From contig NZ_JASEEQ010000005.1 in the NCBI RefSeq assembly GCF_030019515.1, forward strand, positions 1 to 63,809: a stretch of DNA of 63,809 bases, written 5' to 3'. The notes beneath the pieces are model-generated. The model did not search any database. It was not told the DNA's origin and saw only the letters and a list, made by a program, of their open reading frames with translations. This document shows positions 1 through 6,961 of this stretch, piece after piece. Both the position numbers and the translations under genes were made by a program. Within the stretch, counting starts at the first letter, position 1. The number at the start of each line of letters is the position of its first letter. Source of the stretch: Nocardioides sp. Lineage in GTDB: Bacteria; Actinomycetota; Actinomycetes; Propionibacteriales; Nocardioidaceae.

Positions 1-1955
1 CGCGCGGCGCGGGCGCGGTGCTCGCGCGGGGTGCGCGCCCGCAGCAGGTCCGGGCGGGCGACGTGCACGGTGCCGTCGGCGGCCTCCACCACCGGGGCGG
101 CGCCGAGCTCGCGCAGCCGGGGGAGCAGCAGGTCCAGCGGGGTCGAGCTGACCAGGACGGTCGGCGCGATCCGGCGCAGCCCCAGCGCGGCCGACCGCGG
201 GTGGTGCAGCAGCTCGGTCAGCGCGGCCTCGTCGTCGGCGCGCAGGAACGCCTCGGCGTGGCCGACCCGGATGCTGCCGAAGGTCCGTGCGGTGTCGTCG
301 ACGAGGTAGGTGAGCGGTTGGGGGACCGGCGTCCGGGAGAGAGCGGTGACGAAGTCGTGCACCTCCGCCGCGGTCCAGCCGGCGTCGAGGGCGCGGCGTA
401 CCGACTCGGGGGTGAACCGGTACACGGTCGCGCCGCCGCGCGACTCCACGTCGGCGACCACCTGGAGCCGGCGGGCGAGCTGCGACTCGAGCGGTCCGGG
501 CGCGACCGCGGTGAGGTCGGCCTGGAGCAGCACGTGGTCGACCGGCTCGGGCAGCAGCTCCGTGAGCGCGGCCAGCCCGGCCGCCTCGTCGCCGCCGAGC
601 AGGAGCCGGGCGTACGCCGGCACCCCGCCGAGCGCGACGACCCCGAAGGCGGTCGCCTCGGCGACCGCCCAGCCCACCTGGTCCGCGCGGGTGCGCGGCC
701 GGCGCGGCCGCCGCCAGGAGATCCGGCCGACCAGCGACGGCACCCCGGTGCCGGTCGCGAGGACCTCGCCCGCGGGCAGCTCGAGCAGCGCGTCGAGCGT
801 CATCCGCCGGGTCTCGACCTGGTGCCCGCCCGCCAGCTCGGGCGCGAGCGCGTTCCAGACCTTGCCGGCCGGGTCCCGCGAGCCCACCAGCCCGGGCAGC
901 CGGGGGCTGTCCAGCCAGGCCCGGACCAGGGCGGCCCACCGGGTGACGACCGGCTGCGCGGTCCACTGGTCGAAGGCGTCGGTGGGGATCCAGGCGGGGC
1001 TGCCGTCCGGGTCGGCGGCGGTCGCGAGCAGCCCGGCGGCGGCGGCGACCTCGATCAGCAGGGCGGCGGTCGGCTCGTCGACGTGGAGCTGGCCGGCCGT
1101 GGCCCGCAGGTCGCGGACGCCGAGCCCGCCGTTGCGCAGCGCGCTCGGCGGCCGGAGGCCCCAGTGGTCGAGCAGCAGCTCGACGCGGCGCACCGCGTCG
1201 AAGGCGGCGCCCGCCCCGGCCCGGCCGACCATCGCCGGACCGCGCTCCGAGGTGGCCAGCGGGGGCTCCTCGTCGATCGCGTCCACGGTCGTCCGCCCGC
1301 CGCGCAGCGCCAGGCCGACCTCGCCGGGCAGCACGACCACGCCGCCGGAGCGTGGCACGAGCAGCCGCCGGGCGAGCAGCTCCTCCGCGGGGCTCGCGGC
1401 CTCCTCGGGCAGCACCGTGTGCCGTGCCGACCCGGTGGTCGCCTCCCCGCCGGAGTCGAGGACGTGCTCGAGCAGCGCCCGGGCGGCCGGGGACAGCTCG
1501 TCGAGGCGCCGGCGTACCTCCTCGGGCGGCGGCGGGTCCTCGGAGACCGGGCGCAGGCCGCTGGCGCCCGCCGCGCCGCCGCTCTGGGTCAGCGTCTCCG
1601 CCACCGCGCTCAGCGCCCGCAGCCCCGCAGGCGACTCCCACACGAGGGCGAGGTCGAGCAGCCGGGCGACCGCGACGGCCACGGACGCCGGACGGGCGTG
1701 CACGACCTCGGCCAGACCGGCCTCGGTGGTCGGGCCGACGACGACGAGCGCGTCGAGGACGGCGAGCTCGGCGCGGGTCAGCTGGTCGAGGGCCCGCAGC
1801 AGCGAGGACCGGGTTGCCGCGCGCGACGCCAGCTGGCCCGAGTCGTGCGGCGCCGGCGTGGCGAGGTCGGGACGGGCGACGAGCAGGCGCGCCAGCCGCT
1901 CGTCCGGCCAGCTGCGCAGCTGGCCGGCGAGGGTGCGGAACCCGGTCGTGGACAT
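1..1955 (-). CDS. Helicase-associated (XPB/Ssl2 N-terminal-like) protein, 3' part missing
   Basis: About 651 codons are visible before the gene leaves the window at its C-terminal end. Translation from ATG 1955 begins MSTTGFRTLAGQLRSWPDE and continues with helical, Leu/Ala-rich sequence containing LLRALDQLTRAELAVLDAL, typical of the actinobacterial helicase-associated family (Pfam Helicase_C_3 type). In mycobacteria this family sits next to an XPB-like DNA helicase gene, so a DNA-repair helicase just beyond position 1 is expected; that is inference. Specific role: DNA-associated, otherwise unknown. The start is supported by a TAGCGT box 7 nt upstream (leaderless layout) and by the absence of a Shine-Dalgarno sequence. 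The family assignment rests on the N-terminal part and general composition. Confidence 0.75.
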   Translation of the reverse strand, partial: MSTTGFRTLAGQLRSWPDERLARLLVARPDLATPAPHDSGQLASRAATRSSLLRALDQLTRAELAVLDALVVVGPTTEAGLAEVVHARPASVAVAVARLLDLALVWESPAGLRALSAVAETLTQSGGAAGASGLRPVSEDPPPPEEVRRRLDELSPAARALLEHVLDSGGEATTGSARHTVLPEEAASPAEELLARRLLVPRSGGVVVLPGEVGLALRGGRTTVDAIDEEPPLATSERGPAMVGRAGAGAAFDAVRRVELLLDHWGLRPPSALRNGGLGVRDLRATAGQLHVDEPTAALLIEVAAAAGLLATAADPDGSPAWIPTDAFDQWTAQPVVTRWAALVRAWLDSPRLPGLVGSRDPAGKVWNALAPELAGGHQVETRRMTLDALLELPAGEVLATGTGVPSLVGRISWRRPRRPRTRADQVGWAVAEATAFGVVALGGVPAYARLLLGGDEAAGLAALTELLPEPVDHVLLQADLTAVAPGPLESQLARRLQVVADVESRGGATVYRFTPESVRRALDAGWTAAEVHDFVTALSRTPVPQPLTYLVDDTARTFGSIRVGHAEAFLRADDEAALTELLHHPRSAALGLRRIAPTVLVSSTPLDLLLPRLRELGAAPVVEAADGTVHVARPDLLRARTPREHRARAA

Positions 1956-1962
1956 CCCCGCA

Positions 1963-1968
1963 ACGCTA
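1963..1968 (-). promoter_or_regulatory. -10 box, leaderless promoter of the helicase-associated gene
   Basis: TAGCGT on the minus strand, ending 7 nt before ATG 1955. No ribosome-binding site lies between. Confidence 0.5.
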
Positions 1969-1993
1969 CCGGGCCAGCCGTGGGACCCGAGGC

Positions 1994-2500
1994 TCAGCCG
2001 AGGACGACCCGGCCCCGCGTCGCGTGGAAGACCAGGCTGGTCTCGGCGTGCACGACACCGGGCCGCCCGGTCAGGTTGTCGAGCACGAAGTCCCGCAGCG
2101 CCTCGGGCGTGGCGCTCGCCACGTGCACCAGGAAGTCGTTCGCACCGGAGATGTTGTACGCCGCGAGCACCCCGGGCAGGTCGGTCACCTCCTCGGCGAA
2201 CGCGTCGACGTCGGCGCGCAGGTGACCGGAGAAGCGCACCGTGACCATCGCCTGCACCGGCAGTCCGAGGCGGGCCAGGTCGACGTCGGCGGTGACGCCG
2301 GTGACGATGCCGCGCTCGCGCAGTCCCCGGACCCGGGCCAGGCACGTCGACTCCGCGATGCCGGTCGCGCGGGCCAGCTCCACGTTGGGGGTCCGCCCGT
2401 CGCGCAGCAGCGCCGCCAGTAGGGCCCGGTCCACCTCGTCGAGGACCGGCCGTTCGCGGGGCGGCGGCCCGGGCGGCAGCCGCGGAGGGTTCTTCGGCAC
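1994..2500 (-). CDS. Lrp/AsnC family transcriptional regulator
   Basis: A 168-residue protein. An N-terminal winged helix-turn-helix (about residues 20-70, LDEVDRALLAALLRDGR and ATGIAESTCLARVRGL) is followed by an AsnC/RAM ligand domain (about 85-160). Lrp-type regulators bind amino acids and often control the divergent neighbour, here a Cys/Met-metabolism PLP enzyme. The Lrp-regulated, methionine gamma-lyase arrangement known from Pseudomonas (mdeR-mdeA) is a reasonable analogy. GTG 2500 is chosen because a TAGGCT box ends 7 nt upstream, which implies a leaderless mRNA. The longer upstream reading frame is antisense to the neighbouring gene and is not used. Confidence 0.88.
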   Translation of the reverse strand: MPKNPPRLPPGPPPRERPVLDEVDRALLAALLRDGRTPNVELARATGIAESTCLARVRGLRERGIVTGVTADVDLARLGLPVQAMVTVRFSGHLRADVDAFAEEVTDLPGVLAAYNISGANDFLVHVASATPEALRDFVLDNLTGRPGVVHAETSLVFHATRGRVVLG

Positions 2501-2507
2501 GCTACCC

Positions 2508-2513
2508 AGCCTA
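2508..2513 (-). promoter_or_regulatory. -10 box, leaderless promoter of the Lrp gene
   Basis: TAGGCT on the minus strand, 7 nt before GTG 2500. Confidence 0.5.
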
Positions 2514-2534
2514 GCCGGGTGGCCCGAAGATTCC

Positions 2535-2550
2535 ACGGTGATGGCACCGT
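2535..2550. promoter_or_regulatory. Inverted repeat in the Lrp / PLP-enzyme divergent promoter region
   Basis: ACGGTG-ATGG-CACCGT is a perfect 6-bp inverted repeat with a 4-nt spacer. It directly precedes a possible plus-strand -35 (TTGCGA 2552-2557) which, 17 nt on, is followed by TGTGAT (2575-2580). The position fits an operator for the divergent Lrp regulator, but no binding is shown. Confidence 0.35.
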
Positions 2551-2608
2551 TTTGCGAAGGATCTGCATGACCATTGTGATCCTGACCGTGCGGTTCCACG
2601 CTGGTGTC

Positions 2609-3766
2609 ATGAGTCGCCTCGACACGGATGCCGTTCACCTCGGCCGGGAGGACCTCGCCGCGCGCGGCGTGCACGTGCCTCCGCTCGACCTCTCGACGAC
2701 CTACCCGCTGCCCAGCGTGGACGACGGCGGCGCGGCCTACGAGCGGCTGGCGACCGGCGGCCGCCCGGAGGCGTCCGACTCGCTGGTCTACCAGCGGCTC
2801 TGGAACCCCAACGTCGACCGGTTCGAGCGCTCCGTCGCCGGCCTCGAGGGGCTGCCCGGGGCGGTCGCCTTCGCTACCGGCATGGCAGCGCTCAGCGCCG
2901 TCCTGGTGGCCACGGTCGCGGCCGGCAGGCCGCATGTCGTCGGCGTCCGCCCGCTGTACGGCGGCACCGACCACGTGCTCGCGACCGGCCTGCTCGGCAC
3001 CCGGGTCACCTGGGCCGCGCCGGACCGGATCGCGGAGGCGATCGGTCCCGACACCGGCCTCGTGGTCGTCGAGACCCCGGCCAACCCGACCGTCGACCTG
3101 GTCGACCTCGCCGCCGTGGTCGCCCAGGCGGGCGACGTGCCGGTCCTGGTCGACAACACCTTCGCCACCCCGGTCCTGCAACGACCCGGCGACCACGGCG
3201 CGGCGCTGGTGCTGCACTCCGCCACGAAGTTCATGGGCGGGCACGGCGACGTGATGGGCGGCGTCGTCGCGGCCGGCGAGGAGTGGCAGGTCCGGCTGCG
3301 CCAGGTCCGGGCCCTGACCGGTGGCCTGCTGCACCCGCGTGCGGCGTACGACCTGCACCGCGGCCTGCAGACCATGCCGCTGCGGGTCCGGGCGCAGCAG
3401 GAGTCGGCGGCGGTGCTCGCGGGCCGGCTCGCCGAGCACGCCGCGGTGGCACGGGTCAGGTACCCGGGCCTCAAGGAGTGCGACCCCACCGGCCTGGTCG
3501 GCACCCAGATGAGCGGACCCGGCAGCATGCTGGCGGTCGAGCTCGCGGGTGGGTACGCCGCCGCCGCGGGGACCGCCCAGCGGTGCCGGCTGATCACCCA
3601 CGCGGTCTCGCTCGGGGGCGTGGACACCCTGATCCAGCACCCGGCCGGCCTGACCCACCGGCCGGTCGAGGCCGCGGCCCGCCCGAGCGACGCCCTGCTC
3701 CGGCTGTCGGTGGGCCTCGAGGACGTCGAGGACCTGTGGGCCGACCTGGAGCGCGCCCTCGGCTGA
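2609..3766 (+). CDS. Trans-sulfuration-family PLP enzyme (cystathionine gamma-synthase / gamma-lyase type)
   Basis: A 385-residue Cys/Met-metabolism PLP-dependent enzyme of typical family length. The cofactor lysine is K207 in the motif SATKFMGGHGD. Other family hallmarks are FATGMAALSA near residue 90 (phosphate-binding region), the VVVETPANPT and VLVDNTFATPVLQ strands, and the C-terminal RLSVGLEDVEDL. These enzymes act in the cytosol on cystathionine, O-acylhomoserine, cysteine or methionine. Sequence alone does not separate gamma-synthase, gamma-lyase and methionine gamma-lyase. Divergence from an Lrp regulator favours a catabolic, amino-acid-induced role. ATG 2609 gives the usual N-terminus; further upstream the frame enters the promoter region. 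Confidence 0.85.
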   Translation: MSRLDTDAVHLGREDLAARGVHVPPLDLSTTYPLPSVDDGGAAYERLATGGRPEASDSLVYQRLWNPNVDRFERSVAGLEGLPGAVAFATGMAALSAVLVATVAAGRPHVVGVRPLYGGTDHVLATGLLGTRVTWAAPDRIAEAIGPDTGLVVVETPANPTVDLVDLAAVVAQAGDVPVLVDNTFATPVLQRPGDHGAALVLHSATKFMGGHGDVMGGVVAAGEEWQVRLRQVRALTGGLLHPRAAYDLHRGLQTMPLRVRAQQESAAVLAGRLAEHAAVARVRYPGLKECDPTGLVGTQMSGPGSMLAVELAGGYAAAAGTAQRCRLITHAVSLGGVDTLIQHPAGLTHRPVEAAARPSDALLRLSVGLEDVEDLWADLERALG

Positions 3767-3945
3767 CCCCCTCGGCTGACCCCCGGGGCTGACTCCCCGC
3801 GAGCTGACCTCCGGCAGCGCCGGCCTCCAGGTGCCCGGCCGCGGAACCAGTTTCGACCGCGGGCGACGAGGGCATCTAAGACACTGAGCATTGCCGTCTG
3901 CGCCGGCGGGCGGACAGTGTCCGAGTCGTGAGGGGCCGGGTGGCG

Positions 3946-4770
3946 ATGAAGCAGGTCGAGCTGCACCACGGGGCGGCCACCGACGTCGGTCTGGTCCGCG
4001 AGGTCAACGAGGACTCCTACCTGGCGGCGCCGCCGGTGTTCGTCGTCGCCGACGGCATGGGTGGCCACGAGGGCGGCGACGTGGCGAGCGGGATCGTGGT
4101 CGAGGAGTTCGGCCGGCTCGCGACCGCCGGCTTCGACCCCCGTCGCGGCGCCGAGACGGTGACCGAGACGCTCGCTGCCTGTCAGGAGCGGATCCGCGAG
4201 TACGCCGGCGTCCAGCGCGCGGGCGGCGTCGCCCGCGGCCGCTCCGCGGGGACCACCGTGGTCGCTGCGCTGCTGGTCGAGGCCGACGACGGACCGTCCT
4301 GGCTGCTGGTGAACCTCGGTGACTCGCGGATCTACCGGTACGCCGACCGGCGGCTCACCCAGGTCAGCGTCGACCACAGCCTGGTCCAGGAGCTGGTCGA
4401 CACCGGCCGGATCGGGCCCGACGAGGCCGCGACCCATCCCGAGCGCAACGTCATCACCCGGGCCCTCGGCGACTCGACCGGAGGCCCGGCCGACTTCTTC
4501 GTGGTGCCGCTCGCCGAGGCCGAGCGGCTGCTGCTGTGCTCGGACGGGGTCAGCGGCATGGTCGGCGACGCGGTGCTCGCCGAGATCCTCGGCGCCTCCC
4601 CGGACCCCCGCGACGCGGCCGACCGGCTGGTCGCGGCGGCCCTCGAGGCGGGCGGTGCCGACAACGCGACCGCGGTGGTCGTCGACGTGGTGGGCTGGGC
4701 GCCCGAGAGCCCCTACGACGCCGAGCGCCAGCGCGCGAGTCTCGAGGAGAAGCTGGGAGCACGGCCGTGA
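3946..4770 (+). CDS. PP2C-family serine/threonine protein phosphatase
   Basis: A 274-residue soluble PP2C (PPM) phosphatase. Metal-binding motifs are REVNEDS (D23), VADGMGGHEGG (D36, G37), LLLCSDGVSG and DNATAVVVDV; SAGTTVV lies between. It removes phosphate from Ser/Thr using two Mn/Mg ions. It heads a coupled set: its TGA overlaps the next gene's GTG by four bases, and the next two genes carry FHA (phosphothreonine-binding) domains. The three proteins therefore probably write off and read Ser/Thr phosphorylation set by a kinase that is not in this window. ATG 3946 has GAGGGG 10 nt upstream; GTG 3928 in the same frame is the alternative start. Confidence 0.9.
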   Translation: MKQVELHHGAATDVGLVREVNEDSYLAAPPVFVVADGMGGHEGGDVASGIVVEEFGRLATAGFDPRRGAETVTETLAACQERIREYAGVQRAGGVARGRSAGTTVVAALLVEADDGPSWLLVNLGDSRIYRYADRRLTQVSVDHSLVQELVDTGRIGPDEAATHPERNVITRALGDSTGGPADFFVVPLAEAERLLLCSDGVSGMVGDAVLAEILGASPDPRDAADRLVAAALEAGGADNATAVVVDVVGWAPESPYDAERQRASLEEKLGARP

Positions 4771-5834
4771 GCGAGCACCCCACCTGGTCGGTCCGCGGCG
4801 GCGAGTGGTTCGGCATCTTCGGCGCCCGGGTCACCGTCGTGCTGCCGCCCTCGGAGAAGGCCCGGGTCGCCCGGCTCTGGGAGCTCGTCGACGACGGGGC
4901 GGGCTTCGAGGAGACCCTGGACGCGCTGCTCGGCGGCGGGCTGCGAGAGCTTCCGGGCTTCGTGCTGGTCGGCCGCGACGATGACCGGACCCGGGTGCTG
5001 CTGCGCGGGGCCGCCCGGGCCGACCTCGCCACCGCCGAGGAGGTCGTGCACCTGGTGGGCGATCCGGCCGCGACCTGGGTCGAGCGGACCCTGCCCGGTC
5101 TCACCCGCCTGCGGATCGAGGTCGGCGACGAGACCGGTGCCGGCGAGCTCGCCGTCGCCGCCGGCCTGGTGCGGCTCGCGCGCGCCGAGTGGCCGCCGGG
5201 CGCCGCGCGCGCCGCGGTGCCGGTCGCGGACGCGGATCCCGCCCCCGACCCGGCACCGGACCCGGTGTCGGACCCGGTGTTGGACCTGGCCTCGGACCTG
5301 GCGTCGGACCTGGAGGTGCTGCTGGAGGACGGGCCGTTGACCGAGGCGATGCCCGCGGTCCCGCCCGTCGTCGGCGAGGACCACGACGGCCTGACCCGCA
5401 GCGGCGCGGTCGACCCCGGCCGGCCCGACCCGGCCCGACCGGGGATCCCGGGCCAGCCGCCCGCGCCGCCGGTCACCGCCCGGCCGGTCGCACGCCTGCT
5501 GTTCTCCAGTGGCGAGCAGGTCGACGTCGACCGGCTGGTGCTCGTGGGCCGCGCGCCCGAGCCCCGCCGCCACACCCTGACCGAGGAGCCCCGCCTGGTC
5601 GTCGTCCGCAGCCCCCACCACGAGGTCTCCTCCACCCACCTGGAGATCCGCCCCGGGTCGGGTGCCGACCACGGCTGCGCCGTGGTCACCGACCTCGGGT
5701 CCACCAACGGCACCCTGCTCGTCCAGCCCGGCCTGCCCCCGGAGGATCTCCCGGCGGGGGTCGCCGTCCAGCTGGTCCCCGGTGCCGTGGTCGACCTCGG
5801 CGACGGAGTGAGCATCCAGGTCGTCACGCCGTGA
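4767..5834 (+). CDS. FHA-domain protein with Asp/Pro repeat linker
   Basis: 355 residues. The N-terminal ~160 residues (WSVRGGEWFGIFGARVTVVLPP) are a domain I do not recognise. A linker near residues 155-185 repeats DPAPDPAPDPVSDPV and LASDLASDL. The C-terminal third is a forkhead-associated domain with LVLVGRAPEPR, SSTHLEI and DLGSTNGTLL, the residues that bind phosphothreonine peptides. GTG 4767 overlaps the phosphatase stop (GTGA) and its own stop overlaps the next GTG in the same way, so all three are translationally coupled. The linker is encoded by imperfect tandem repeats around 5236-5314. Likely a phospho-dependent adaptor paired with the phosphatase. Confidence 0.8.
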   Translation: MSEHPTWSVRGGEWFGIFGARVTVVLPPSEKARVARLWELVDDGAGFEETLDALLGGGLRELPGFVLVGRDDDRTRVLLRGAARADLATAEEVVHLVGDPAATWVERTLPGLTRLRIEVGDETGAGELAVAAGLVRLARAEWPPGAARAAVPVADADPAPDPAPDPVSDPVLDLASDLASDLEVLLEDGPLTEAMPAVPPVVGEDHDGLTRSGAVDPGRPDPARPGIPGQPPAPPVTARPVARLLFSSGEQVDVDRLVLVGRAPEPRRHTLTEEPRLVVVRSPHHEVSSTHLEIRPGSGADHGCAVVTDLGSTNGTLLVQPGLPPEDLPAGVAVQLVPGAVVDLGDGVSIQVVTP

Positions 5835-6814
5835 CGGACACCGCCGTACCGCTGTGCGCACCGGCCGATCCCGACCGTCGCTTCTACGCCTTCGTCGTCG
5901 ACCGGCTGGTCGCCTGGACCGTCGACGCGGCCGCGGGCTACCTCGTCTACCGCACCCTGCTCGCCCGCGACCACACGCTCGCCGGCGTCCTGGTGATCCT
6001 GGGCACCGTGCTGCTGGTGGGGGCGTTGCTCGCCGTCGTGCTCGGCCGCACCGGGTCCTCGCCCGGCCGGGCCGCCACGGGTACCCGGCTCGTCGCGGCC
6101 GACGACGGCGCCCCGATCGGCGTCGGGGCCGCGCTCCGGCGCCAGCTGCTGCTGGGCCTGGCGACGCTGCCGACCTTCGGGCTGGGCGCCGCCACCCTCG
6201 CCTGGACGGCGATGGCCGATCCCGGTGGGCGCCGGCGCGGGTGGCACGACCGGGTCGCCGGCTCGGAGGTGATCGAGGTACGGCGGGCGCCGGCAGAGCC
6301 CGCCCCCGAGGAGCCGGCCCCGCGCCAGCTCGTGAACCTGACCGCGCTGCGGCTGGTTCCCGTCCCGGCGGCGCCCACGCCGCCCGCCCTGCCGTCCGCC
6401 CTGCCGTCCGCCCTGCCGCCCGCCCTGCCGCCCGCCCCGGTGTCGGCCGCGTCGGCCCGGTGGTGGATCGGCTTCGACTCCGGCGAGAGCCTCGTCCTCG
6501 AGGGACCGGCCCTGGTCGGTCGCCGACCCGAGCCGCGGGCCGGCGAGCCGGTGGCGCACCTGGTCGCGCTGCGCTCGGAGGACATGTCGCTCTCGAAGAC
6601 CCACGCGCAGCTCCACGTGGACGCCGGGGGCGCGCTCGTGGTCGTCGACCGCGGCTCGACGAACGGCTCGATCCTGCTCCGCCAGGGCGCCGCCCGGGAG
6701 CTGCCGGCCGGCCGGCCGACCACCCTGCTCGACGGCGACGTGGTCCGGTTCGGGGACCGCGAGATGCGTGTCGACCGCGGCGCCGGGGCCGCCGGCTCGG
6801 TAACGGTCCGATAA
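5831..6814 (+). CDS. RDD membrane domain fused to a C-terminal FHA domain
   Basis: 327 residues. Residues 1-135 form an RDD-type membrane domain (DRRFYAFVVDRLVAWTVD; hydrophobic helices near residues 30-70; LGRTGSSPGRAATGTRLV; GWHDRVAGSEV). A Pro/Ala linker (near residues 175-205) with ALPSALPSALPPALPP follows, then an FHA domain with ALVGRRPEPR, SLSKTHAQL and DRGSTNGSILL. This would place a phosphothreonine reader at the inner face of the membrane. GTG 5831 overlaps the previous stop. The linker is encoded by four near-identical 12-bp units. PP2C, FHA and RDD genes are also found near type VII secretion loci, but no secretion ATPase or WXG100 gene is present here. Confidence 0.8.
   Translation: MTDTAVPLCAPADPDRRFYAFVVDRLVAWTVDAAAGYLVYRTLLARDHTLAGVLVILGTVLLVGALLAVVLGRTGSSPGRAATGTRLVAADDGAPIGVGAALRRQLLLGLATLPTFGLGAATLAWTAMADPGGRRRGWHDRVAGSEVIEVRRAPAEPAPEEPAPRQLVNLTALRLVPVPAAPTPPALPSALPSALPPALPPAPVSAASARWWIGFDSGESLVLEGPALVGRRPEPRAGEPVAHLVALRSEDMSLSKTHAQLHVDAGGALVVVDRGSTNGSILLRQGAARELPAGRPTTLLDGDVVRFGDREMRVDRGAGAAGSVTVR
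6388..6435 (+). repeat. Tandem 12-bp repeat in the RDD-FHA linker
   Basis: Four consecutive copies of GCCCTGCCGYCC-like units encode the ALPS/ALPP linker. Copy number could vary between strains by slippage. Confidence 0.6.
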
Positions 6815-6961
6815 CGAACCCGGGCGCCTCTTCCGTCGTCCGGCCCCGGGCGTGTCGACTGCTCTCCTCCAGGTCGGTGGGCTCGGCACCGCAACCCGTT
6901 GTCGAGCCCGTCTCAGGAGGCTTTCGGGCGTATCTCGCCCCGACATCACGGGAGGCATCTC

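Noticed and set aside
18..2244. Long plus-strand open frames over the left end
   Set aside because: They mirror the minus-strand helicase-associated gene, are Arg/Pro/Gly-rich with no family pattern, and arise from high GC.
3946..6814. PP2C/FHA/RDD genes as a type VII secretion locus
   Set aside because: No FtsK-type ATPase, WXG100 protein or mycosin in reach.
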